Shown: positions 1 through 6,546, counted from the stretch's first letter. The stretch: 7,953 nt of DNA from JBEKZQ01 sp049509675 (GCA_049509675.1 JBEKZQ010000412.1:1-7953), one strand, 5' to 3'. Made by a program: numbers and translations. The notes: generated by a model from the letters alone, not told the origin.

Positions 1-591
1 CTCCTCGGTCACGTCGTAAGCGGGCGTCGGCTGCGGCAGTGCCGACTCGATCTGTCGGCGCAGCAGTTCCGCCCCGGCGGTCTTGTACAGCCCCACGAGC
101 GCCATCCGCAGCACTTGCTGCTCGCCCGGGCAAAAGGGGACAGGCACGTCGCTGCGCTCCGAGCCAGTCCCCATTTGCGGGGCGGCAGGCACGTCGCTGC
201 CCTGCGAGCCAGTCCCCGCCACAGACCAGGGTGGCGTCGGCAGCCCGGCCAGGTGCAGCAGTTGCTTGGCCAGCAGCTTGTGCGTGGTCTGAAAAATGGC
301 TTCGGTGGGCGCCCCGGTGTAGGGAAGATTCAGCACGTCCAGCAGGGCCGGCGGCACGTATTGCAGGCTGTCGGCCCCGTCGACCGATTCCACCAGGTTG
401 AACACTACGTCGCAGCGGTGCCGGGCGAGCACGTCGCCCAGCGTGCTCAGGTCCAGCGTGCAGGCCACGGCGATCGGCTCATGCCCCAGCGTTTTCAGGG
501 CCTCCGCGACGACCTCGACCTGTACGAGAGAATCCTGGTCCTCGGGCGAGGCGTTTTGGGCCACAGCGGGATGGAGCACGGCGATGCGCAT
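1..591 (-). CDS. D-Ala-D-Ala ligase-like ATP-grasp protein, N-terminal part (runs off left edge)
   Basis: The 197 visible codons have no stop and continue past the window edge. Residues 1-122 resemble the N-terminal domain of D-alanine-D-alanine-ligase-like proteins: an MRIAVLHP first strand, VVFNLVES at 62-69, LNLPYTGAPTEAIF at 87-100, HKLLAKQLL at 104-112 and AGLPTPPW at 115-122. It parallels the complete ATP-grasp protein at 1266-2273 (FQIPYTFSDP, then AGLPTADF), so the two are probably paralogues. After residue 124 the family pattern is lost. Residues 125-152 are translated from two tandem palindromic repeats (GTGSQGSDVP and GTGSERSDVP), and residues 156-197 (including LRMALVGLYKTAGAELLRRQ) show no FAKPV-like ATP-binding strand and are not recognised. 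The gene may be truncated, fused, or carry a long insertion. ATG at 591 is chosen for the typical MRIAVLHP start; no clear Shine-Dalgarno sequence precedes it. It follows the methyltransferase gene by 50 bp, probably in the same operon. Confidence 0.75.
   Translation of the reverse strand, partial: MRIAVLHPAVAQNASPEDQDSLVQVEVVAEALKTLGHEPIAVACTLDLSTLGDVLARHRCDVVFNLVESVDGADSLQYVPPALLDVLNLPYTGAPTEAIFQTTHKLLAKQLLHLAGLPTPPWSVAGTGSQGSDVPAAPQMGTGSERSDVPVPFCPGEQQVLRMALVGLYKTAGAELLRRQIESALPQPTPAYDVTEE
136..172. repeat. REP-like imperfect palindrome, copy 1
   Basis: This 37-bp element begins GGGGACAGGCACGTCGCTGC and ends CGAGCCAGTCCCC. The ends are inverted (GGGGAC against GTCCCC, then an A/A mismatch, then GGC against GCC), so either strand can fold into a hairpin. 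A near-identical copy lies 6 bp away. It is read in frame by the minus-strand coding sequence as GTGSERSDVPVP. I associate similar palindromes with planctomycete genomes from memory, which is not verified here. Confidence 0.8.
179..217. repeat. REP-like imperfect palindrome, copy 2
   Basis: This is the second copy, 39 bp, in the same orientation as copy 1. The core GGCACGTCGCTGC and the end CGAGCCAGTCCCC are identical to copy 1. The left end is GGGGCGGCA rather than GGGGACA, and the middle reads CCTG instead of GCTC. It is translated in frame on the minus strand as GTGSQGSDVPAA. Confidence 0.8.
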
Positions 592-641
592 GGGCAATTC
601 GATGGGATCACGACGGATATGACTCGTTCCGCTCACCCGAT

Positions 642-1241
642 CTAACCGTCTCCGAAGTTCATCTGCATTGGGCCGTTCTCGGAATCGGCCCCGATCGTTC
701 TTCCCTTCAACGGCCTTACGTCAAGGACTGCACCAAATCGAGTGAATGCGCAAAAGAACTTGTCGAAATCCGTTCCCCAGTAAATCATGGCGCATGACAT
801 CGGGGCGCCCTTGCCACCGTCCTCACCATTGACAAGGAACTTAAGGCGCATGTCGTAAAGAAAACAAACTCCCGTTGCATTGCCAAAAACGAAGTTCTTC
901 CAATGCCGCGTGTTCGTTGCCACGGGGACAAGAGCAAGCACCTCGGCCCCATACGTTTTGTGTGCCATTGCGCACCTTGCCAGCCATTTCTTGATCGAGG
1001 TGCCACGTTCTTTGTCAAGCCCGTATGGCGGATTTACGTAGATGGTGGGGAAATCCCAACTCTCACGAAGGCCATCGTGTTTCGGAAGTCGGTATTCCGT
1101 TCTCGCGCCTACAATCGAATACTCGTTGGAGCAGGGGTCAAGGTCGATCCGCCCGCCAAAGAATTCGCGAACTGCCTTCACGTACTTCTCGGGCGTTCCC
1201 CATTCCTGGCTCAGGGTGTTGAGTGTGCGACCGGCAGTCAC
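642..1241 (-). CDS. Phage-type DNA N6-adenine methyltransferase (Dam family)
   Basis: This predicted 199-aa protein would transfer a methyl group from S-adenosylmethionine to adenine N6 in DNA. It resembles the phage Dam family (Pfam DNA N-6-adenine-methyltransferase): QEWGTPEKY at 12-20, DLDPCS at 33-38, the catalytic NPPYG tetrad region at 70-74, then AEVLALVPVATNTRHW, VCFLYDMRLKF and AMIYWG in the usual order. The length is normal for the family. GTG at 1241 is chosen because GGAG lies 8 bases upstream; a TTG at 1259 in frame would add six residues. It begins 24 bp after the stop of the preceding ATP-grasp gene. Four 60-base lines inside it (661-900) average about 51% GC by hand count, against 70% for 1381-1440 in the next gene, which points to transfer from elsewhere. 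No restriction endonuclease or other phage gene is visible, so it looks like an orphan methyltransferase. The target site cannot be read from sequence. Confidence 0.87.
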   Translation of the reverse strand: MTAGRTLNTLSQEWGTPEKYVKAVREFFGGRIDLDPCSNEYSIVGARTEYRLPKHDGLRESWDFPTIYVNPPYGLDKERGTSIKKWLARCAMAHKTYGAEVLALVPVATNTRHWKNFVFGNATGVCFLYDMRLKFLVNGEDGGKGAPMSCAMIYWGTDFDKFFCAFTRFGAVLDVRPLKGRTIGADSENGPMQMNFGDG

Positions 1242-1265
1242 TTGTGAATCTCCATCCAATTGGGC

Positions 1266-2273
1266 TTACGCCTCCCGCTCGCCTACAGGGCGATAGATGC
1301 GGCGTTGGGCGGAGCGCACGATACGGTCGATCAGGTCGACGTAGGGAATGCCCACCAAGCCGCAGATGATGGGCAAATCGGAATGGGCCGGGTGGATGCC
1401 GGCCAGGGGATTGACCTCCAGGAAATGGGGCCGGCCTCGGGCGTCGCAGCGGATGTCGACGCGGCCCGCGTCGCGGCAGCCCAAGGCCCGATAGGCCGCC
1501 AAGGCAACTTCCTCGGCCCGGCCCACTTCCGCATCCTCGCCGGGCCGGCCCAGTTGATAGTGGCACAGCTCTTCGGACCGCTCCTTGTTCACGTACGAAT
1601 AGACCTCGGCCTCGGCCCCGGGCAACAGCAAGACCTCGATGCTGCCGATCACCCGGGCCTCCGCAGCGGTGCCCAAAATGCCCACGGTGAACTCGCGACC
1701 GGGCAAGAACGTCTCCACCAGGACCGGCTGCCGATAACGGTCCAGCAGCTCGGCACACGCCGTTCGCAGGGCCGCCGGGTCGCGGATCTTGGACCGGGCC
1801 GAAATCCCCTTGCCCGTGCCCTCGGCCACCGGCTTGGCGAACAGCGGAAACGGCAAGTCGACGCGATCCGCGTCGGCAGGCCGCTCGATCAGGGCAAAAT
1901 CGGCAGTGGGCAAACCGGCGTTGCGGACCACGATCTTTGTCAGCCCCTTGTGCAACGTCAGCCCCAGCACCACGGGATCGGAAAACGTGTAGGGGATCTG
2001 GAATAAGTCCAGAATGGCCGGCACCTGGGCCTCGCGGGCCAGTCCGTGCAACCCCTCGGCGATGTTAAAGACCAACTGCCAGCGGTCGCCGGCGGCCAGG
2101 CGGCCGACCAGGCGCCGGCCGTGCCCGATGCGGTCGGTCTGGTGTCCCAGTTGCCGCAAGGCCGATTCGATGGCTTCGATGGTATCGGGCCGGTCGAACT
2201 CGGCGGTTTCTTCCTCACCGTAGCCTTCGGCCAGGTAGTCCGCCCGCAAGTCGTAGGTCAAACCGATGTGCAT
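1266..2273 (-). CDS. ATP-grasp ligase, D-alanine-D-alanine ligase-like
   Basis: This complete 335-aa protein has the ATP-grasp fold order of D-Ala-D-Ala ligases. The N-terminal domain has MHIGLTYDLR, LVFNIAEGLHG at 67-77 and IPYTFSDP at 93-100. The ATP-binding segment is PLFAKPVAEGTGKGI at 143-157 with Lys147. VLVETFLPGREFTVGILG follows at 184-201, and the metal-binding end is GRVDIRCD at 270-277 and FLEVNPLAGIHP at 284-295 with Glu286 and Asn288. Family enzymes activate a carboxylate as acyl phosphate and join it to an amine. Real Ddl enzymes make D-Ala-D-Ala for peptidoglycan, but this one sits directly after kamA, so a beta-lysine-related substrate is a reasonable alternative (inference). 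The ATG overlaps the kamA stop as TAATG, indicating translational coupling. The length is close to typical Ddl. A DdlA/B role cannot be excluded. Confidence 0.88.
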   Translation of the reverse strand: MHIGLTYDLRADYLAEGYGEEETAEFDRPDTIEAIESALRQLGHQTDRIGHGRRLVGRLAAGDRWQLVFNIAEGLHGLAREAQVPAILDLFQIPYTFSDPVVLGLTLHKGLTKIVVRNAGLPTADFALIERPADADRVDLPFPLFAKPVAEGTGKGISARSKIRDPAALRTACAELLDRYRQPVLVETFLPGREFTVGILGTAAEARVIGSIEVLLLPGAEAEVYSYVNKERSEELCHYQLGRPGEDAEVGRAEEVALAAYRALGCRDAGRVDIRCDARGRPHFLEVNPLAGIHPAHSDLPIICGLVGIPYVDLIDRIVRSAQRRIYRPVGEREA

Positions 2274-3586
2274 TACGCCAGGGGATCGGGATAGCGGTAG
2301 GTTTTCCCCTCCCAGTTTTGCAGCAACAGGTCGTCGCCGTCGCGGCCGACGACGGAGTTGGCTTGCAAGGGGATCTTGCCGCCGCCGCCGGGGGCGTCGA
2401 TCACGTAAGTCGGCACGGCGTAGCCCGTGGTGTGACCGCGGAGCCCCTCGATGATCTCCAGGCCCTTGGCAACCGAGGTGCGGAAATGCGCGGAGCCGGT
2501 GATCGGATCGCACTGGTAGAGGTAGTAGGGGCGGACCCGCATCTTCAACAATTGGTGCATCAAGGTCTTCATGGTTTCCACGTTGTCGTTGATGCCTTTG
2601 AGCAGGACGGTCTGCGAACCCAGGGGAATTCCCGCGTCGGCCAGGCGTGCGCAGGCCTGGGCCGTTTCCGGCGTACACTCGTCGGGATGGGCGAAGTGCA
2701 GACTCATCCACAGGGGATGGTGCCGGCGCAACACGCGGCATAGTTCCCGGGTGATGCGCTGGGGCAGGACGGCAGGCATTTTGGTGCCGATGCGGATGAA
2801 CTCCACGTGCGGAATGGCCCGCAGCCGGCCGAGGATCCAGTCCAGCCGCTCCTCGCCCAGCAAGAGCGGGTCGCCGCCGGAGAGCAGCACGTCGCGGACG
2901 GTCCGCGTGCGGCGGATGTAGTCCAACGCCTGTTCCAGACGCTGTTGGCTGGGCACGATTTCGCCGTGTCCCACCACGCGCGAACGGGTGCAGTAGCGGC
3001 AATAGCTCGAACAGGTGTCCAGCAGCAGCAACAGCACCCGATCCGGGTAGCGATGGACCAGTCCCGGCACGGGACTATCGTCCTCTTCGCCCAGGGGATC
3101 ATCGGCCTCGCCGGGGCCGCGGTGGGACTCGTAGATCGTGGGAATGACGGTTCGCCGCAACGGCTGTTGGGCGTCGTGGGGCGAGATCAGGCTCATGTAA
3201 TAGGGCGTAATACCCAGCGGCAACGCCGATCCCGACTGGCAAATTGCCTGGCGTTCGTCGTCGGAAAGGGCGAGCATCTCTTCGAGCTGGGCCAGGGTGC
3301 GGACCCGATTTCGGGCCTGCCACCGCCAGTTGTTCCAGTCCTTGTCGCACACGTTGCGATAGAAAGCCCGGCGGAAGGCACGCGTTTGCGGCGTGCTGCG
3401 GGGGGTGCGAGAGGCGGGAGCGCTATAGACGAGATAGTCTCGCTCCGCATACACCAGCGGCCAGAGCGACCGCTGAACCTGCTCCGTCGTCGAGCAGGTG
3501 AAGAGGGTCATCGGACTACCTGGAGGTTCCTCGTCAACTTCCAGGCGTCCGCACGCTGATGGACCACCAGCATCCAAATTCGTCAT
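2273..3586 (-). CDS. kamA: L-lysine 2,3-aminomutase, radical SAM and PLP enzyme
   Basis: This 437-aa protein is predicted to convert L-lysine to L-beta-lysine using a 4Fe-4S cluster, S-adenosylmethionine and PLP. The cluster motif is CSSYCRYC, with Cys192, Cys196 and Cys199. PLP would bind Lys404 in DAPGGGGK. Asp360 (YLYQCD) and Asp397 (YVIDAPGG) align with Asp293 and Asp330 of the Clostridium subterminale enzyme, the pair that holds the lysine side-chain amine; the 37-residue spacing between them and the 7 residues to the PLP lysine match. Glutamate 2,3-aminomutases lack this Asp pair, so lysine is the likely substrate. HFRTSVAKGLEIIEGLRGHTTGY at 367-389 is also typical. ATG 3586 is preferred because AAGGAG lies about 10 bases upstream; the frame stays open to 3694. 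It is the first gene of its block and overlaps the ATP-grasp start by one base. An EpmB-type or other KamA-like role is less likely given the length and neighbours. Confidence 0.93.
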   Translation of the reverse strand: MTNLDAGGPSACGRLEVDEEPPGSPMTLFTCSTTEQVQRSLWPLVYAERDYLVYSAPASRTPRSTPQTRAFRRAFYRNVCDKDWNNWRWQARNRVRTLAQLEEMLALSDDERQAICQSGSALPLGITPYYMSLISPHDAQQPLRRTVIPTIYESHRGPGEADDPLGEEDDSPVPGLVHRYPDRVLLLLLDTCSSYCRYCTRSRVVGHGEIVPSQQRLEQALDYIRRTRTVRDVLLSGGDPLLLGEERLDWILGRLRAIPHVEFIRIGTKMPAVLPQRITRELCRVLRRHHPLWMSLHFAHPDECTPETAQACARLADAGIPLGSQTVLLKGINDNVETMKTLMHQLLKMRVRPYYLYQCDPITGSAHFRTSVAKGLEIIEGLRGHTTGYAVPTYVIDAPGGGGKIPLQANSVVGRDGDDLLLQNWEGKTYRYPDPLA

Positions 3587-3817
3587 CTCACCGATTCTCC
3601 TTGAGAATACGCCGACCCGGTCCGTCCGGATCGTGCAGTGGGCTTCGTCACGGCCCTGCTGGGCGGAGAACTCCCTTGCCGCCCGACGTCGCACACGGAT
3701 TGCCCAAAGTATAATACCTTTCGGCTGCTTGCACTGCTTTCGACAACAAATTCAACCTTCCGGCCAAAAAAAGTCAAGAGGGGCTCCCTTGCCCAAGGCC
3801 GCGATTCCGTAGTTATA
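3587..3817. other. Intergenic region between methyltransferase and kamA
   Basis: This 231-bp gap separates the two minus-strand blocks. Its left half holds the kamA ribosome-binding site (AAGGAG, minus strand, about 3596-3601). Near 3708-3716 the minus strand reads TATTATACT, containing two overlapping -10-like hexamers, but no good -35 hexamer is found at the normal distance, so it is only a weak kamA promoter candidate. The right end carries a possible terminator for the upstream gene. I see no credible gene here. Confidence 0.5.
3766..3791 (-). terminator. Possible intrinsic terminator after the methyltransferase gene
   Basis: On the minus strand, CAAGGG and CTCTTG can pair across the loop AGCCC (one G-T pair), followed by AC and seven T. 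It lies 27 bases downstream of the methyltransferase stop codon and would end the DUF58-VWA-methyltransferase transcript before kamA. The stem is short, so strength is uncertain. Confidence 0.4.
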
Positions 3818-4570
3818 TCACGCTTGCTTTTTTAGTTCCACACAGATTCCGCCCGCGCGCAGAACTTTGTGCATGCGGGTGAACCATAGCTCCTGGTGCC
3901 ATTGCAAGCCCAGCCCCTCGCAGATCCGCGACAGGTCACGGCGATTGTAAGTGCGGCAGCGCCACAAGCGGCTGGTCCACGCGCCGGAGAACGTGTCTTC
4001 CGTGGCCAACAAGAGCATCCGCGCTCCGGGCATCATCACCCGGCTCAGCTCGCTCAGCCCGGGCTTCGGGTCAGGCAAATGCTCCAGCACGTAGCCGCAG
4101 GTGACGCAATCGAACGTGGCGCTGGGGAAGGGCAGGCGGGTCAGATCGGCCACCACGAACCGCGGCCGGTCGCTCTTCAGCCGATTCCGCGCCCGACGCA
4201 GCATCTCGTGCGACAGGTCGAAGCAGGTCAAGGCGGCTTCCGCATCGGCATATTTCAGCAGATGACTGGCAATCTGGCCGGCGCCGCTGCCAACGTCCAG
4301 GATGTTGCGGACCCCGTGCAGATCGAATTTTCGCTCCCGGAAGAGCCGCTCGCCCAAGGTCGTGTGCAGCGAAATCATGCTGCAGGCGGCCAGCATGGCC
4401 CCTTGCGGGCCATCGTACACGTCCCGCACCTTCTCCTGGTACTCCTCGAAGCTCACCCGCCTGATCAGGCGATACTCCAAGAGGCGGTTGAGCACCTTTT
4501 GCCGCCCGTGCCCACGGGAGGAATTGCGGCGCCGGGCGGCAATGCGTCCTGTCGAAGATTTGTGCGGCAT
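3818..4570 (-). CDS. Class I SAM-dependent methyltransferase
   Basis: This 250-aa protein has the Rossmann-type methyltransferase core. Motif I is ILDVGSGAGQIASHL at 90-104, with Asp92 and glycines 94, 96 and 98. An acidic end of strand 2 is at CFDLS (116-120), VVADLTRLPF is at 139-148 and YVLEHLPDP at 160-168, as in Methyltransf_11/UbiE-like enzymes. The first ~40 residues are very basic (GRIAARRRNSSRGHGRQK) and have no counterpart in that core. The substrate cannot be named; small molecules, lipids or quinones are all possible. ATG 4570 is chosen over an in-frame TTG at 4597; neither has a strong Shine-Dalgarno sequence. It starts 33 bp after the stop of the VWA gene fragment, so it is probably cotranscribed with it. 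A functional link to the VWA proteins is not evident. Confidence 0.85.
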   Translation of the reverse strand: MPHKSSTGRIAARRRNSSRGHGRQKVLNRLLEYRLIRRVSFEEYQEKVRDVYDGPQGAMLAACSMISLHTTLGERLFRERKFDLHGVRNILDVGSGAGQIASHLLKYADAEAALTCFDLSHEMLRRARNRLKSDRPRFVVADLTRLPFPSATFDCVTCGYVLEHLPDPKPGLSELSRVMMPGARMLLLATEDTFSGAWTSRLWRCRTYNRRDLSRICEGLGLQWHQELWFTRMHKVLRAGGICVELKKQA

Positions 4571-4603
4571 GCTATGCACTTCACGCGGCCAAGCCAATAA
4601 TAA

Positions 4604-5653
4604 TCAATATACGCGGCGGTTGTACATATACCACTCCACGAGCACGGCGACTAGACCTAACAGGAGCAATTCCCGCCAGATTTCCCGGCGGCCGGTCTGA
4701 AGGGCCGCCTGCCCCTGTACTTCGACGTAGCCGATCTTGATCGTGGGGACACTTCCGCTGGTGCGGATGTCGCTCTCGGCCGCGTCCAGCAGGTCGACGG
4801 CGAATCGTTCGACCGTCTTTCCCGCCGAAAGGACCTCGTAGACCCCCAATTCCTCGGTCTCGGCGAAGCTGAATCGGCCCGAAGGCAAAACCTGAGCCGG
4901 CAAGGTTTTTCCCGACGGCGTGCGGACAGTCGCCGCGGCCGCGGCGGGCGGCAGGGTCAGGGTGACCGGGGTGCCGGGGCGTACGCAGCCGGCCTGGCGC
5001 GTGTCGTGGTTGCCGCCGAAGTACATCATCGCGTTGAGCACGAAGGAGGAAAAGCTGACGCGGATGGGCCAGTTGGTGCCGATGAAGCGCTGCGACTTCC
5101 CGTCCGCCGCGGCCGTTTCGTCCACAATCACGAAGCCCAGCACCGCGTCTTCAAAACCTTCGCGCGGGGCGATGGCCAGCATCGGCCCGGAGTCGGAGTC
5201 TACCAACACCGTGCCGCCCGCAGGCACCCGCAGGGGTGTGCCCTCGGCCAGCAATACGTCGCCCAGGTCGATCCACTGCAACAACGGATGCGAGGCGTCG
5301 GCGTCGATGATCTGCGGAGCGTTGGCCTTGGCCCCCGCCGACCAGCCGCAGTCGACCGGCAGGCTGCCGATGAAAAGGGTGTTGGCCCGGGGCATCCGCT
5401 CCGGCCGGCAGCGATCGTAGATCACCAGGTCCAGCAGGGCCTCGGCTGCCTGGTCCTGGTAGGGCTTGGTTTTCAGGAAACCGGGCGGCTGGACTTGCAC
5501 TTCCGCCAGTTCCCGGACGGACTTGGTGGCCAAGGCCGTTTGCAGCGGTTCGTTGCCGGGGGTGACCAGCAGCACTTTGGCCCGCCGCGGCGGGTTGAGC
5601 ACCGTCCAGGCTTCGTCGTCGGCGGCCAACTGGTCGCTGGTGTCGGCTTTCAA
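4604..5653 (-). CDS. C-terminal part of a frameshifted BatA-like VWA membrane protein
   Basis: This 349-codon frame can only begin at a TTG and has no convincing start, because it is the downstream part of the gene that starts at 6476, now in a different frame. In frame, the sequence just before the TTG reads GVLS, so the original joined sequence was probably ...GVLSLKADTSDQLAADDEAW. It contains NPPRRAKVLLVTPGNEPLQ, DLVIYDRCRPERMP and LFIGSLPVDCGW in a C-terminal region that I associate with planctomycete BatA-like proteins. It ends in a single hydrophobic segment (LLLLGLVAVLVEWY) plus YNRRVY, giving a membrane anchor with a short basic cytoplasmic tail. On its own it lacks the VWA domain and N-terminal membrane segments. 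It may be untranslated, or the break may be a sequencing or assembly error. Confidence 0.8.
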   Translation of the reverse strand: MKADTSDQLAADDEAWTVLNPPRRAKVLLVTPGNEPLQTALATKSVRELAEVQVQPPGFLKTKPYQDQAAEALLDLVIYDRCRPERMPRANTLFIGSLPVDCGWSAGAKANAPQIIDADASHPLLQWIDLGDVLLAEGTPLRVPAGGTVLVDSDSGPMLAIAPREGFEDAVLGFVIVDETAAADGKSQRFIGTNWPIRVSFSSFVLNAMMYFGGNHDTRQAGCVRPGTPVTLTLPPAAAAATVRTPSGKTLPAQVLPSGRFSFAETEELGVYEVLSAGKTVERFAVDLLDAAESDIRTSGSVPTIKIGYVEVQGQAALQTGRREIWRELLLLGLVAVLVEWYMYNRRVY

Positions 5654-6476
5654 CGAGAGTACGCCCCGGCTCCGCGCCGAAATTTTGCACTCTGGCGAAG
5701 GCCTGCAGTTGCTCGGCCTTGCTTTCGTTCCGCCCCACGCTGAAACTGACGATGCCCACGTTGACCGCCGTCGCCTGGCCCAGCGGCACGAACACCGGCT
5801 CGAGGTGGCCCAGTTCGAAACCGGTCACGGGCGGGAATTTTCCGTCACTGAAGATATACAATTTGGCGGGCATGGCCGTGGCGACCCGCACGTCGCTGAT
5901 GTCCTCGGCGCTGCGGCCCGGATTGGCCAAGCCCGAGGCCACTTTCAAGGCTTCCAGCAGCGAGGTGGAACGCTGCGTGGGCCGGATCGCCTCGATCGCC
6001 TCGCGGAGCCGGCGGCGATCGTCGGTAAAGGTCTGCTCCACCCGGGCCGTGTCGCAGAAGCTGATGACCATGGCCACGTCGCCGGACCGCATCTGATCGA
6101 CCAGTTCCACCGCGCGCCGCTTGGCCTCGGCCAGCCGCGAGGGTTTCACGTCGCTGGCCTGCATGCTGGCCGAGTTATCGACTAGGAAAATGAAGCGGTG
6201 GCCGGTCAGCCGCAGGGCGTGCCAGCCGGGCCGCAGCACGGCCAGCATGGCCGCCAGGATCACCAGCAGTTGCACCAGCAAGAGGATGTTCCGCCGCAGC
6301 CGCTGCCAGATGCTGTTGACGTGCAGATCCTCGATCGACTTGTGCCACAAGAACGTGCTGGGGACCTCGACCGGCCGCCGCTTGAGCTTCAGGAAGTACA
6401 AGGCCACGATGGCCGGCGGCACGGCCGCCAATAGCGACCACTGCCACCAGGAAAGCATGTTGGTAAAGTCGGGCAT
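5151..6476 (-). CDS. N-terminal part of a frameshifted BatA-like VWA membrane protein
   Basis: The real part is residues 1 to about 270; residues about 271-441 are out-of-frame translation rich in Arg, Pro and Gly. The first ~45 residues match the aerotolerance-regulator (BatA) N-terminal region: a membrane segment at 13-30, then LKLKRRPVEVPSTFLW. A second membrane segment lies at 64-81. The von Willebrand A domain follows with a full metal-ion site: Asp100, Ser102 and Ser104 in DNSAS, Thr171 in QRSTS, and Asp211 in FSDGK. The frame is lost after VQNFGAEP (residues 263-270). BatA-type proteins work with MoxR ATPases and DUF58 proteins in poorly understood envelope or complex-assembly roles. 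It follows the DUF58 gene across a heptamer-repeat spacer. ATG 6476 has no Shine-Dalgarno sequence but gives the expected N-terminus. Confidence 0.83.
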   Translation of the reverse strand: MPDFTNMLSWWQWSLLAAVPPAIVALYFLKLKRRPVEVPSTFLWHKSIEDLHVNSIWQRLRRNILLLVQLLVILAAMLAVLRPGWHALRLTGHRFIFLVDNSASMQASDVKPSRLAEAKRRAVELVDQMRSGDVAMVISFCDTARVEQTFTDDRRRLREAIEAIRPTQRSTSLLEALKVASGLANPGRSAEDISDVRVATAMPAKLYIFSDGKFPPVTGFELGHLEPVFVPLGQATAVNVGIVSFSVGRNESKAEQLQAFARVQNFGAEPGRTLVESRHQRPVGRRRRSLDGAQPAAAGQSAAGHPRQRTAANGLGHQVRPGTGGSASPAARFPENQALPGPGSRGPAGPGDLRSLPAGADAPGQHPFHRQPAGRLRLVGGGQGQRSADHRRRRLASVVAVDRPGRRIAGRGHTPAGACGRHGVGRLRLRADAGHRPARRF

Positions 6477-6483
6477 GGAAGGA

Positions 6484-6546
6484 AGTTTTCAGTTTTCAGT
6501 TTTCAGCTCTCGACTCTCGACCCTGGACTCCGGACTCTCGACTCTC
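6484..6546. repeat. Nine-unit heptamer repeat between DUF58 and VWA genes
   Basis: Nine contiguous 7-base units fill the spacer. On the plus strand they are AGTTTTC three times, AGCTCTC, GACTCTC, GACCCTG, GACTCCG, then GACTCTC twice. The unit drifts from one sequence to the other while keeping the period. The array begins inside the DUF58 stop codon (TCA at 6545-6547) and ends 7 bp before the VWA start codon, so this intergenic spacer is essentially all repeat. A hairpin is not evident. Confidence 0.9.

Noticed and set aside
1260..2006. Long plus-strand open frame antisense to the ATP-grasp gene
   Set aside because: The minus-strand protein carries complete family motifs here; the plus frame has no recognisable motif and is a by-product of high GC. 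The same holds for long plus frames at 115-645, 2807-3559, 3896-4600, 5006-5743 and 5466-6185.
1266..3002. Minus-strand frame open from 3002, giving a 578-residue protein
   Set aside because: Upstream of 2273 it overlaps kamA in another frame and has Arg/Pro/Ala-rich shadow composition. ATG 2273 with the TAATG overlap and MHIGLTYD start fits the ATP-grasp family.
3587..3694. 36-residue N-terminal extension of KamA
   Set aside because: The frame is open to 3694, but AAGGAG precedes the ATG at 3586 and the extension shows no family similarity.
3710..3715. Perfect TATAAT on the plus strand
   Set aside because: No plus-strand gene follows and no -35 hexamer is at a suitable distance (CGTCGC lies there).
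5640..5700. Programmed ribosomal frameshifting in the VWA gene
   Set aside because: No obvious slippery heptamer, stimulatory structure or in-frame stop at the junction; a long out-of-frame tail to 5151 fits damage or a sequencing error better.
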